A DNA stretch of 64,000 nt from the NCBI GenBank assembly GCA_019155185.1, contig CM032804.1, positions 5,862,492 to 5,926,491 on the forward strand, in the 5' to 3' direction. Each line of letters opens with the position of its first letter. Position 1 is the stretch's first letter. Under the pieces are notes generated by a model. That model was not told the DNA's origin and did no database searches. It was given only the letters and a program-made list of their open reading frames with translations. The DNA comes from Beaufortia kweichowensis. Taxonomy: Eukaryota > Chordata > Actinopteri > Cypriniformes > Gastromyzontidae. This document shows, piece by piece, positions 1 to 12,675 of this stretch. The position numbers and the translations under genes were made by a program.

Positions 1-3000
1 CATGTTTCCTTTCTATATTTACTGTAAAGATCAAGCTTACTCTCTATTGGCTTTCTAACATTTACTGTCTTTAGTCCTGCATGCTCAGTTTTGGGCACTT
101 TGGTACTCACTGCAGCTTTTGTTCTTCTTGATGGTGAACGTTTCTGCTTTCTTTCCTCCATCTCTTGGAGGTCAGAGTCCTCTAGAATCAACAGCTCAAC
201 CGTTTCAAAATGTTCAGGCAGTTCTAGATGGTTTTCTTTAACGTTGTGCTCCTGAAAGTTGCTCTTCAACTCTGTTTGACAGACCTCACCATCCTTCTGA
301 CCGAATTCATTGACACTGTCTGTGGATTCAGGGTTGGATGAATGATTTGATCCTGAATCTAGATCAGCCAATGAGTTTTGCTGTTCCTTACTCTCATACA
401 GGTCTGTAGACTTTGTCACAGCTTTCTTCTCTGGTATTACAGGAGTTTTTGTCCTGCACTGCTGAGCCCGCGACAGATTCACTGTCAGTTGCCAACTGTG
501 ATTTGCAGCCATTAACTTCTGAAGAATTGAGGATTGAAGCACACATTAAATCTAGATTCATCAGGAATGGTGTTTTTTCTGTTTTCTCAGGTATCTGTAC
601 AGACCGCCTCTCAAACTTTAAATCTAGATTTAAGTCAGGCTGTAAGTCTAGATTTGGTGTTTTTTCAGTTTTCTCAACCATCTGTACAAACTGTCCTTCA
701 CAATTTAAATTTAGATTTACTTCTGGTTGTAACTCTAGTTTTGTGGGGGTTTCAGTTTTCTCATCTAACTGTACAGACTGTTCCTTACATATTGAGCCTA
801 GATTTAGGTCTAGGTATGGTGGTTTTTCAGTTTCCTTAGCTATCTGTACAGACTGTCTCTCACATATTAAATCTAGACGTATCTCAGGCTGTAAGTCTGA
901 TTTTTTTATTATTGCTTTTTCAGTTTTCTCAGTTAACTGTACAGACTCTCTCTCACACAATAAATCTACATTTACCTCCGACTAAATCTAGATTTATCTC
1001 AGACTGTCCTTCAGGTGGTTGCTTTTTGTTGGTTTTTCAGTTTCTCAGTTCCTCTTTCTGTTTATCTCAGACTGCAGTGGTGCTTCTAATATCATCTCAG
1101 CTTTATGTTCTGGGAAACAGTCAAAAAGCATCTCACTTTCAACTACTAGACCCTGCGTAACTTCAGGATCTTGTATTTGGTGTCTGTGGACGGTTTTATC
1201 CATCTGAGCATCATCTTCAGTGCTTAAACTCAACTCAGAGTCATCTGACCCCAAGTGACCATTGGCTGTCATCTCTATTACAGACGATTTCTCTAATCCA
1301 GACTGTATGTTATGTTCATCAATTTCTTTCATGTTATTGTGTTTATCATCTTCCTGTATGGTCATTTCTATCAGCTTCTGTATTTGTAGTGTTATAGTGG
1401 GCATGGTGTCTTTAACTGTGTCATGTAGTTCACTTGCATCGAAGTCACTAACTTTAGGCTGTGATCGTGGTTCCATAACATTACCCATACCGTCAAACCC
1501 AAATCCCATTGTTTCACTACACTCAAAGTATTCCTCTGATGTTGAAGAGAAGTTGAAATCACTGTTAGGAGTCTGTGCTTTGTCTGGTAATGTACTTTTG
1601 TCACTTAAACTGTCTCGAACAGGAGTGGTTGTAAAAGGTGTGACTATTGTGTTTGACTCGGTTGATGGAAAATTAAAAACGATACTGCAAGACATTTTTA
1701 AAATTTTTGGAGTAAACAAGGTCTGATTATTATTTGAGCAAACTGTGGAATCTTCACCTATGTTAGTATGTAAATAAGTAAATTCCTGCTCTTGTTGAAT
1801 GTGTTTGATCTGATTATCTGTGGATTGCAAATCTGATGTTTTTTCCATTACAAAGACCTCACTGTCAAACCTCGAGTCAGTCATACGACTAATGCAATCA
1901 TAATAATCAGACAATGAAGACAGGTTGGAGTCACATTTTGATGTTTGCGTATCATGCCGGTTCTGGTTTGTCTCATTCACTTCTAATAAAGGAGTGACAA
2001 CATCAATTATCACTTTGTCAATTAAGTTTTGGTCAACAGAAATGTTTCCTGAGTGATTAAATGAGTCACGGTAGGATTTGTTGGACTCTTCTGAAGGTGA
2101 TTTTACATCAAGATTGTTTGGGATTTGAGTCGGACATTGAAGAGGTTGTGGAGCATCCATGATGTGCACTGTATCCAAGCAAACTGTATTGTCTTTATCA
2201 CAAGAAGAAATTGAATTGAAAGAGTCTGTACAAATGCTTTTGCTATGCAAAGAGTCCTGCTCTTTTTTCATCACGTCTGTTGCTTCTTTATCTTCTTTGT
2301 TTCCAGTAAGCACATACAACGTTTCAGGCTCTGGAGATTGTTGTGGTGTGATAAGCTCCTCGCTCTGGCTGCTCTCCTGTTGTTGATTTTGATCGAAATA
2401 TTTTCCGTGCTTTGCTTCTGCTGACGTGCTCTGGTCTTCTGTACGTGTTTGTGTCTGAGCTAAAGCTTCAGGAACAGATGGGGTTTGAGATATGGGATGT
2501 GCACTCACAGATAAAGACACTTTTGCCTCACAAACACTATCCTTAAATCGGATAGCTTTAGATACTTCAAAGAGCTCTGACCGCATCAGATGAGCTTGCA
2601 ATGGCTTGTTGGTGTCCCTTATGTTAATGAAACCAATGACATCACTTGATGGCTCAGGATCGGGCCAGGTGGGCACATATTGGATCATGTTTGCCTTCTC
2701 CAGGTTGAGCAGCCCAGGGTGAATCGGTGGAAGCACTGGCGCGTCTCTGATTTGTTTAACTGCTTCTTTCTGATTCTTGGTAATGCTGTTTTTGGCATTT
2801 GTTTGGTCAGATGCAGGTCCATTGGTAGTGAAAGTGCAGTTGGAGACCAGGGTGTATTTTGGGTTAATGAGTTTGTGTGCAGTGTTGGCTGTGGGGAATA
2901 CAGTGGATACCGCCTGAGGTAGGATTTCGGGTTCAGGCTCACTGCCCAGATTGATCTTGCTCAGACTCACCCCATTAGACATCACATACATATCCTGAAA

Positions 3001-5066
3001 CAATCTGTCAAATATCTCAACCGCTTGACCGGTCAGCACGGTAATGAGGTTTCTGTCCAGTCTAGAGGCAGACCATGTGAAACTAAAAGTCAAAGAAAAA
3101 TAATTTTATATGATTAAATAATATATATCATGAATGCATTCATGGTTATGAAATAAGAATTTAGTAGTTATAACCTTGTTAGACTGGATTGACCAGACTT
3201 ACCTATATGACCCTGAGACTGCTTTGTCTCCATCAATAAACATGAACTTCTGACTTTGATGTCCACACACCCTCTTTGAAGATCGATTGAAGAATTCCAT
3301 ACCTCTGATTCTACGTACTCTTAAATTCTAAAATAAATAATAACATAAGAATGAAACAAAAATCCTTTTAATGGTTTAATGAATCATATTGTCTCTGTAC
3401 GTGTTCTATTGCAAAACATCCAAATGGATTTTATTTGGTGTTCTTTCTTTCTGTATTAACATACTCTGATACATAGACACATACTCTGTATCTACAAATC
3501 TCATTTCACGTTGTATACAATTTCCCTTTACTGGAAATCTAGTTATTAGCTGTCTATCTGGAATCAGCTATCTTTCTCTGACTGAAAACAAAAGTGCAAA
3601 ACGAAAGTATCAGAGGTGTTCACAGTTGCTTCAGGGCTCTTTGGACAGATTTAGAGTTTCCCTTGTTTCTGAAGCTTCCCATTTACAATTTATCTTAAAT
3701 TGATCCACTAATGCTTCTCATTTCCTGCACGGGATCAATAAAAGACCTACCTGTCTGTTGTCTGTCTAATGTTAATAGGTTGTTTCTGCTCATTAAAAAG
3801 CAAATGTTCAATGATTTGATAACCCAATAATTCAGTTACGCTCAATCCGCAGGTGTAATGAGTTTGTAATATTAAATGTGACATGCCTTGAGGTGTCCTG
3901 TGTGCATTCCTGCTTTGTCACACATTCTCAGGAAGTGCTTCACTCCAGTGCTCTCTAATATAACATACACAGCAACCTTCCTCCTGTAACATGCATCCAG
4001 GACATCTTTAAAGATGTCAATATCTGTAAACAAGTCCATGACAATTGCAACAACCTGAAAAAAGACGTAAATGAAAACAAGAACTTGGAGAATAGAAAAA
4101 TATTTGTTGCCAAGAAAAAGCCAAATGATAATTCAAGTAAATAAAAATGCAAACAGAAAAAGACTGAAGATCTATAAGAAAAAAACATTCGGTGAAGTCA
4201 TTCAAACAGTCATTTATGTGCTGAAATTAGCAAATTTTTTCAGACATTTTGCTCCAGGTGATTAAATTAACAGTTTTCCAGTTAGTGGAATAAATAAAAA
4301 GATTTGGGTTTAAAACTGTTCCTGTAGCTCAACTGGTAGATCATTGTGCTAAATGCATATATGTTGGTTTATTTTATATTTATGTATTATATTTATAAAT
4401 GCAATGCTATATTTACGATTTAATTATTCCTCCTTGACCACTACTGTTTACTCAGAGCTTTCAAATATGACGTCATGTTCTTTTACGAGCTTCAGCACAG
4501 ATCTGTACTTCACTGTTCATTAGACTTTGACCAGCTTCACAAGAGATGATTGACAATCAGAAACAACTTACAAAGTACCAAGAACAGTAACATTGATATT
4601 AGCCTACCTTCTGCGCTTGGCCGATCATTTTTCTCACCACCTCTTTTATATGTGACTGACCGTCATAAGGGGGTTGAGTGTACACGTGAACGCGGGTCAC
4701 TCCACGGTAAGACATCCAGTCCGGCCACCCGATATCCAGCTGTGGGATCGAGTAGTCCGAGAGCTCTGGCCAGTACTGGAGAGACACCTGTTCTCCATCA
4801 TTCTCGTCATGAAGTTCAGCATTATCATCAGGAGATCCCGGGCTGTACACTTCCACAGTGTTGAGGATCCTCTCGAGTTCAAGGTCCGAGAGGAAACAGC
4901 GAATGTTGTTGGTTTTGATGTAATCCTCAAAGGCGTCCCGTCCCTCTTGTATGAGCGTCTCCAGCGCGAGTCTCTGCTCCTCGCTGTATAAAAAGTCCGG
5001 CTTGGACTCGCTGGTTCTCAGATTGATGTGATTGTCATCCAGACACTGAACCTGTGACAGTGCCAT
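1..5066 (-). CDS. fam83g: FAM83G (PAWS1) homologue, 3' end beyond the window
   Basis: FAM83G is a cytoplasmic scaffold that binds casein kinase 1 and acts in BMP/SMAD1 and Wnt signalling (family knowledge). Exons are 5066-4608 (start MALSQVQCLDDNH), 4054-3887, 3327-3203 and 3082 downwards. Together the first three and the start of the fourth encode the DUF1669 pseudo-phospholipase D region, including QLDIGWPDWMSYRGVTR, GQSHIKEVVRKMI, QKFMFIDGDKAVSGSY and FTWSASRLDRN, very close to human FAM83G. The adjacent prpsap2 supports the assignment, as the two are neighbours in human 17p11.2. The large last exon is low-complexity and acidic. Its frame meets TGA at 1045-1047, giving 929 codons, but repeat-encoding sequence continues beyond, partly in other frames, and an open frame with no stop runs from about 470 to base 1. 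The true C-terminus is therefore uncertain. Identity is secure; the 3' structure is not. Confidence 0.9.
540..1047 (-). repeat. degenerate tandem repeat encoding the fam83g C-terminal tail
   Basis: Read on the minus strand, about six diverged units of roughly 28-30 codons follow one another. The recurring core is SVQ-x-x-EKTEK-P, then a linker, LDLQPE-x-x-LDL and a C/K-E-R-x ending. Units differ at many positions and some have lost the linker. The units between about 985 and 1045 are only readable in a different frame, while units from 960 down to about 545 are in the main fam83g frame. I know of no such repeat in mammalian FAM83G, so this looks like a lineage-specific expansion of the disordered tail. 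Confidence 0.75.
3881..3886 (-). other. fam83g: non-canonical GC splice donor of fam83g intron 2
   Basis: Exon 2 ends CTCAAG and is followed by GCATGT rather than GT. Exon 3 begins AATTTAAGAG after a normal ATTTTAG acceptor. Splicing at GC gives HLK-NLRVR across the junction, matching human HLKNLRVR exactly. The nearest GT, four bases downstream, would break the frame. This is a GC-AG intron with the usual strong AG before the donor. Confidence 0.8.
4314..4360 (+). repeat. 5' head of a tRNA-derived SINE (fragment)
   Basis: CTGTAGCTCAACTGGTAGATC resembles the A-box half of a tRNA and the head of a common cyprinid SINE. No B-box or SINE tail follows, so this is a truncated copy inside fam83g intron 1. 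It does not form a complete tRNA cloverleaf. Confidence 0.45.
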
Positions 5067-5249
5067 TACTCCAGCTCCAGACTCTCTTCAAGTGCATTTA
5101 AAATGGATTTTGCCATTAATTTATTTAGATTTTAAGTTCATATTTAACGGTATGTATTGGCATTAAATAAAATCATTGTGAATATAAATAATTAAAAACA
5201 ATATATAAGCTACACGTGTATACTGTAACCTCTTACTCTGAGACTATTT

Positions 5250-5345
5250 GAATAAGTGTGTTCTGTTACAGACGCAAGAGCAGGTGAACGTGCACACCTC
5301 AGTCACGTGACCTAACACTCAACCAATGGTGTTATCTGCGCGATC
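5250..5345 (-). promoter_or_regulatory. fam83g: probable fam83g promoter with palindromic CACGTG site
   Basis: The stretch lies 180-280 bases upstream of the fam83g start codon. It carries the 10-base palindrome GTCACGTGAC at 5302-5311, a strong E-box of the USF/TFEB (CLEAR-like) type. No TATA box is evident. Assignment as promoter is by position only. Confidence 0.4.
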
Positions 5346-7087
5346 ATATTTAACCCGTTTTATCCCGTCTGTTTCCTTCGTAAACCAATTTTAGTTTGTA
5401 GCTGGAATGGTCTAAAAATACAACTGTATTTTAAGTAGAATTGCCAATTATAAATGAGTTTATAATTTTTAAATATCAGATTTAACGTCTCAGATCAAAA
5501 TGTCAATGGGCTAATTCAAGTGTCATGCATACTAAATGTTCAGTTTAGTAGTGGAAAGTTTTGTTGACAATTTCTGATGATCAAACAAAACATCCTAACA
5601 TTTATTTTTAACTCCTAACATGTTGTGTTAGGACTTTGCTGCCAAAGTGAGTATTCTAATGTTCACTCTCCAGACCACCCCACCTCATGCCCAAAACAGC
5701 CTCACGTTCAGTTGAATGGACCTAAGAGCAGACCATCTGACCAGCATGTCTCCAGGAAACATTCTGCATCCACAACATTATGTTCATCTTCTGGAATTTC
5801 ATTACCAAGACAAATGAAGACATTTAAAGAGACTCCTGTGAGTAAAAAGAATAATAAAGAATAATTATTTCTTGAATATTCATTTAACGAATGTAGTAAT
5901 ATGCAAAACAAAAATACAAAGAAAAACAAAATACCAAGTATTTATTCCATTTAGCCAATGACAGAATGCCACCCTTCTGTAATGTACCAAATATAACCTT
6001 TTTTCCTACACAGTTTTTTATTTCACAAAACATTGTATGTTTGTGTCTATATTGTACATAATGTCTGTTGTGTTTATATTGGTCCCTAAAGCTGTTTGTA
6101 TATATTTATGCATAATTCTATATGAGCTAAAACATTAAACAAGATTGAAGCATACACTACAACCCCATGTAGCTTTTAATGAGAACAAGTCCAGCTGTAA
6201 ATGAATTGAGGAAATGTTAACAACAAAGTCCTTGCCGCGAATGTATCAAGTTTTGCTTTACATAGAAGTTAGATTAGTCATGTTTTTCCAAGTAATGCCA
6301 TCATCAGTTATATTACACAGCAGCAGGCAAATTCAGATACTTTGGCATTAGGGCCACTAGAAAAATCATGATCACTGTATCTCACACCCAACCTGAGAAT
6401 GTTTGAAATTGTTCATGATCATTGTGACTTCCAGCCAGTTTAACATGTACTTCATATTACATCGTAACACTATTGATTACCACAGGAACTCACGTATCCA
6501 AAAATAACTCTGCATTGTATATCTTTTATTTCTTTTCACAAAACTACAGACTGTTTAACAAAGACCAGATATATTTGTTACTTCCCTATGAAACTAGCTG
6601 CCTGCTTGAGATTCTTGCTGGCTCAAACCAAATCTTAAACTTTGTTGTGCTGTACTTCCCATCATAACTTAAAACTGAGAGTACAGCAACAATCAATCTC
6701 TGAAAAGTACCATTCTGCCCTCAGGATTGTAAGAACAAGCTTTGTATTATTGCAGCTATAGTGTATGTATCATTAATGAAAAAGTAGTATAAAAAATTAT
6801 ATAATATAAAATATAAAATATATTTAAAACACAAAGTCAAAATGTACATCCTGCCTAAAAGCTACTGTATTGTTGTTTACCAGCATTGGTCCTATTTTTA
6901 GCATTTAAAGGCAGTGAAGTGTTAAGTGCCCCCTGTTGGCAATTTATATAAATGAATTTTATATAAGTGAAGTTGAAGTTTAGCTCAACCAACAACAGAA
7001 AAAAACCTGTAGTCTTTAAAAATGTTAAACACCATCAATTAAAAAAGGTATCATGAAACAGTACATGCATTTACCTCTTCAAATGTA
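5346..7087. other. intergenic, fam83g to prpsap2; one unassigned exon-like block
   Basis: Mostly AT-rich sequence without recognisable genes. An open stretch on the plus strand ends at 5864 with a stop and is preceded by CTCTCCAG (an acceptor-like sequence near 5670). It would encode a short basic Ser/Pro-rich peptide with no family resemblance that I can see. No partner exon was found, so it is not called as a gene. Confidence 0.3.
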
Positions 7088-7097
7088 TTTATTTATT
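7088..7097 (-). terminator. prpsap2: prpsap2 polyadenylation signals
   Basis: Two overlapping AATAAA hexamers (TTTATTTATT on the plus strand) lie about 775 bases downstream of the prpsap2 stop codon. They are the first good candidates for the end of a 3' UTR of about 0.8 kb. Confidence 0.5.
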
Positions 7098-7870
7098 GTC
7101 ATCAAGTGCATCAAGTGAATAAATATAAAAGCCTGAAATATTAGTTACAAAAACAAAAACCCTGCACTTCACCTGAAAATGAGAAGTTCTCATAGGTAAG
7201 ATATTTAGGAATTCTGGCAGCTATCTTCAAACATTTTTAAGGAAAGGACACTTTCAGTCCCATTTTTGGCAAAACAAAAAAACCTAATGTTGAAATGTTA
7301 GTAGAGGAATTTAGCAGGAATTAAACATTCAATCAAGTACATTATGAAGCTTCAGCTTCTACTTTAAGCAGGGATTTTAAGTGCTATGTTAAGGACTATG
7401 AATGTACCTTGCATTTAATATGCCTTTTAAAAGAAATGATTGAATCTAATATTAGCACTGCCAATATTTACCAAACAGATACAGAGAAACATCTAGTCAC
7501 TTAATGAGGCACTATAAAGGATATGTCACAGCATTTAGCTTTTATATATGGTTAACATACTGTTGGCCACACAGTGAAGTTCACCATCCTACAATGAATT
7601 AACAACAGCAGATCAACAAACAAAAACATGGAATTTAAAAATGTGTAACAATTTTTTTTTTAGAAATATGCCATTAACAAGTGTTTGGGGCACCAAACTC
7701 AGACATCTTGTTTAGTGGACCTTTCAGCACATATTACATATAAAACAGAGCGTGTCGGGTTTGACTGGCAAGGAAGTTAATGACACATGCTGCCTATAGC
7801 TTTAACCGAAATATGAGAAACTGAAAAAACCTTGACCTGTGCACATGGTAACAGAATGTAAATGGCCTTG

Positions 7871-10800
7871 TTAGTCATCCAAGCCTATATTCCGGAACAG
7901 GTACGACATGGATTCTCCGTTGTGAATGCGGCGAATAGCTTCTGACAGAATCATGCTGATATCCACCGTCTTTATCTTAGGACACTGAAGTTTCTGGATC
8001 TCATGTGGAATGGTATTGGTCACGATTACCTATAAGAAATAACATAAAACAAAATGTCACAACTGATGCAACACCGCTATGATACCTAAAGGAACAGTAC
8101 ACTTAAAAATTAACTTGACTGACTACTTTGTTCCGTAGAACACAAACAAAAAATAAGGAAGCACGTAGTAACTCTCTTCCATAACATAAAAGCATAAAAG
8201 TATTATGGCTGTTCCATGGAAACAATATCATGCAGGTTGAGTAATTGATGATTGAATTGTAATCACTTCAAATGAAACATAAAAGCTACATCAGTGTTTC
8301 CCCGCCCCCCTTGAAGGTCAAGTAAATTTGATTTGATTTTCTTTATAGCGCCAGATTACAATTTGTTATTTTTTTTAAACAAACTAAATAGCCCTTGAGT
8401 ATTATGTTATTTATCTTATTTCCACGATGGCATGTCTTTGTCTGTGTTTGCGCGTTTACAATTATCCCAATGAGTGCGCACGCGCAGGGAACAACTGAGG
8501 ATGGCAACACTTGCTCTACTGCGAGTAGCAGCCGGAGTAGCTCTCCTGCTCGAAGTAGGGATGGGTACCGAAACCCGGTATTAAACTAGCCCCGGTGCTA
8601 AATTATGAAAGACCGAAGTATCAATAAGCTCTGACGCTATCGGTTCTGCTTTCGGTACTGGAGAAATTAAGAAAATACATGTCCTGTTTATTAATGCTAA
8701 ATAAACGTTATCTTGCGCATTTTAACTGTCCAACCATTTCTAATTTACGATAATAGCCTATTTAGACATTTACCTGCATTTTTATCCATCATGCGCGAAA
8801 TGTCCCTGTCTGTCCCTGAGTGCACTGAGTGCGCGTGCACGCACACAACACGAAAGCTCGCGCTTAATAGAGTGATGATGGCGGAGAGAAGCAAACGGTC
8901 TAAAGTATGTTTACATTTCACTCGAGTGGATGAAGACAATGATCATTACAACACGTGCAACAAGATCTTAGAAACACAAGCAATCCGTCAAAACATCTTT
9001 CAACAGTTCATCATGTGCGGACAGAGAAAGTTTTCGACTGCCTAGTTAGTTCATCATCCACCTCCTCAGGTACATATGCTAGTAGTCTTCCCAAATAACA
9101 ACGACATAAGCATCCTATAAGGTCTCTCTAAATTAGTATTTAATAATTTAATAAATACATCACGTTCAGTTAAATTATGAATAACCTACCTAAATAAATC
9201 ATAGACATTAAAAATGCCTTTACGGTACTGCATTTACAAATAGATGAAAAAGAATAAACTACGCTTATTAAGAAATGATAAAGTAGAAATGACCTAATAA
9301 TGAATTTGTAGTGATGAAATACATACACTTACATTTTGTAGTGTACATTGCAAGTAGTTTCAAACATATAGAAGTTTTAAGGCCAGTTCTTTTGCAGTCT
9401 ACCTGCCCCAACTGTGATGCTTTAAAGCACTGGACATTCTTTTACAAAAGAAATTATTTATTTGATTTATTTTGTTTGTATAATATATATTTGCTCAAAC
9501 ATTGCTGTTTGTTAGGCTATAGATAATTATTTTATTTTACATTTTAAAAAATAAAGTGTTAATTCTGTTCTCAATTTGTTTTTGTTTTTTTTATTAAAAA
9601 CACAACAAAAAGTACCGATAAGAGTACCGTTAAAGTACCGGATCGATAAGTGGTATCGATAAAAGTAGTAATACTGTTAAAACCTTAACGATACCCATCC
9701 CTAGCTCGAAGTGCTGCCCCTGACGAGCATCAAATGTCCAGTCATCACCGGATGACAGGTTTTGATCCAGTTTGGCTGTCAGAGGGGAAATACTCCCCTT
9801 GGTTGTACAAGACTGATCTTGGTAAGTAACTAAATACATACATAAATAAATGTGTCATCTAAGACATGACATACCAATTACGTACAGCCTAACTTATTCA
9901 TGATATATTGTGGTAATTACATGACGGGTAACTGAAACCTGTAATTTCATTAACAAGTTTATATTAATGAATTACATGCCGCTCACTATTTACATATTTG
10001 TGTTTAAAATGTTTTTAGTCAGGACATTGTAAATCTGCTGAATAAATAAGACAAGAGATATTTAATACGCTATGCAGGCCGCTCTGCGCACGTGATGACG
10101 TTCAGAACAGCGCGCGTTATTTTCCCCAACCAACCCCCCCCAAAGCTGTAAACCTAGGGGAAACACTGTACATGTATAACAAAATAATGACCTCATCTAT
10201 GGCAGATTCTTCTATTAGTCGAGGTGCATCAGAAGACAGGATTCCATGGGTGGCCATGACAAAGATCTTGTAGGCACCTCTTTCTTTCAGTGTTTCAGCT
10301 GCGGCTAGAAAGTTATCAACATCGTCAATGATGTCATCCTAAAACAAAAACAAAAAACGTGATTATGAGCAATCATTTATATCAATATCCTACTTTTATT
10401 ATTTCATCACTCACCACTATGATGGCGATATGCCCACCCACATCTCCCACCACAGTTATCGGGGGTTTTTCTTTGGGAATCAGCACTATGCAAAAAGAAA
10501 TGACAGCTTGCTACAAAGTCTACAGAATTCAGTATTTGGGAGAAAAAATTGAAATGGGATTCTTACAAGGTATCTCTAGGCTTGGATGAATGGCCCCCAT
10601 GTTTTTGACAGTGGGTGGGGAATGACGTCCATCAACTAGGTCCGATTCGGCATCTTGGGCTTCACCGTGGATCACGGCGATGCCAAGCCGCAATCTTTCA
10701 GCAAATGATTGGGCCCTATGAGAGGACAAAAACACAGTTCATTACAAACACTTGACATCTGGTTCTACTGAATGCTTTTAACAAACCAAACACAAGTGCA

Positions 10801-12632
10801 CACAACAAGTGCAAAAACAAATGTGGAAACAGGATTAAAACTTAAGAACAAACATGAAAGTAGTAAAAGATCTGCACATCACATAATCATTTGATAAAGG
10901 CTATGGTAAATGTATAATAAATAGCTCACTCATTTGTAAGTTGCTTTGGATAAAAGCATATTTTAAATGACTAAATGTAATGTAATCTACTGAGGTGTAT
11001 AACATGATACAGCAAAAGTGAGATATATCTACCTTTTGGCTGATGCTGGAGATTTGGCCACAATTACAGCATTTCTATAGTCAGGAATCTGAGAAATTGA
11101 AAGAAGAAACATGAAGACATACACGGATACACACACATTCCAGGCTCATTACTAACTAATGGCTATCTGCGCATGACCTTCCATTTGCGCAAGGGAGAAA
11201 ATTAAGTACATACCATCATGAATAAAACATGAATGAATAATCTTGAGTGGATACATTTATTAAGCATTAAAAGTCTGGGGGAAAAGTTCTGTGTCACTAA
11301 ATCTTTTTTTATCACTATCTATTTTTGAGCAACATAATTGACAGTAAAAATAGCTTGTGCTATTTTTATATATAACTAGTGCCACACTCATACACACAAA
11401 TATAATCTTTCCCACTATCTAACCTGAAAGCCTAAAGGACAGGAAGGACAGGAACAACAACTATCCAGACTAAAGGAGTTCATGCAAATGAGACCTCAAA
11501 AGGCATTACATAAGGACCTACTTCTTCCTGGATGTACTGTAGCAGGAAAGGCGAGGCACGAAGATTGTCGACTGGAATGTTGAAGAAACCCTGGATTTCC
11601 TTTTGATGCAAATCCATAGTTATGAGATGAGTCAGTCCTTTTCACAGCCACAATAGTCAAAAAGAACAGACAAGACAAATGAGTAAGACAAACAAATTTA
11701 GGAATGGACAAATCTGTCATTGGGACTCACCTGCTTTACACATCATGGAAGCAAGAAGCTTCGAGACGATGGAGCCTCTCTTCCTCATTTTACACTGTTT
11801 GCTGTAGGGCAAATAGGGAATGACGCCGATGATGTTTCGTGCACAGGAGGTCCGGCAGGCGTACACCATAATGAGTAACTCCATGATGGTGGTGTTAACA
11901 TCCCTGCAAATATAAAAAGTCTCTTATGCTTTCAAGGATTGTCATTTGAGAAACTTCATTAGCATAGATGGGTATTTGTATATTCAACATCTGTATTAAT
12001 GCCAAAGTTAATTCCTGATTTGATTAATATGACAATGGTGCTGACATCTACTGTTGCATTTAAGAGCTCCTTACTTGGACACAGTCTGGATGATGAAGAC
12101 ATCTTTACCGCGCACAGACTCTTCGATTTGGACCCGTGTTTCTGTGGGGACACAAATGTTAAGTTTTGTTTATGAAACCATGAAACCAAAGCCGTATGCT
12201 GATTTTCTATAGAACACAAAAAATATACAACAGCAGATGATAGCAACCAGGGGCTCTGATACGAGCTGTTTTGCACATACTCTCCTTTACGGCATGCAAA
12301 AAGGAAGATTCACTCTTTAGCCTAAGGCAGCAGACATCATTGCCATTATTTCAAATGGCATGCAGAGCCTTTTACCTCTGTTAGCTTCCTGATAGACCTG
12401 CACCTTCCCGAGTTCAACACCCAACCTCCTGTTCAAAAGCAAAATAATTTTATTTAAGCATAGAGCAAAACTACCATAGTGATCAATTTTAACTTTTGTT
12501 TTCAAATCAGAGCTGCTCACAAAAACAGAAGTTATTAAAATAAGCAAGACCGAAAAAATCACCTTAAATTGCAACATCTTAAATTAAAGTGTTCTGAGGT
12601 TAGACCTTATGACCAAGGGTATTTTCGTTAGC

Positions 12633-12675
<43 letters not shown>

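Larger units (their letters stand above)
8292..10168. mobile_element. outer non-autonomous DNA transposon, hAT-like ends
   Basis: The left end CAGTGTTTCCCC (8292-8303) and the right end GGGGAAACACTG (10157-10168) are perfect 12-base inverted repeats of the CAGTG type seen in many hAT elements. The directly flanking bases are TACAT on both sides, a 5-base match rather than the 8 expected for hAT, so the superfamily is not settled. Without the inner insertion the element is about 0.72 kb and has no transposase. It holds an exon-like block (8501-9821). It lies in the last prpsap2 intron, and its right end is only about 22 bases from the exon 9 donor. Confidence 0.65.

Noticed and set aside
413..985. 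190-codon open frame on the plus strand
   Set aside because: It lies antisense to the fam83g repeat array and shares its period, so the lack of stops is a by-product of the repeat composition.
4319..4345. tRNA-like sequence GTAGCTCAACTGGTAGA
   Set aside because: Only the A-box half is present, with no anticodon arm or B-box; it fits a SINE head better than a tRNA gene.
5625..5864. Plus-strand ORF with acceptor-like sequence before it
   Set aside because: No homology recognised and no partner exon; the only nearby donor would leave a 27-base intron.
8090..8220. Possible degenerate half of the AGGGATAGTT MITE in the last prpsap2 intron
   Set aside because: Only scattered matches (GAACACAAA, CTCTCTTCCATAACAT) and no recognisable terminal repeat.
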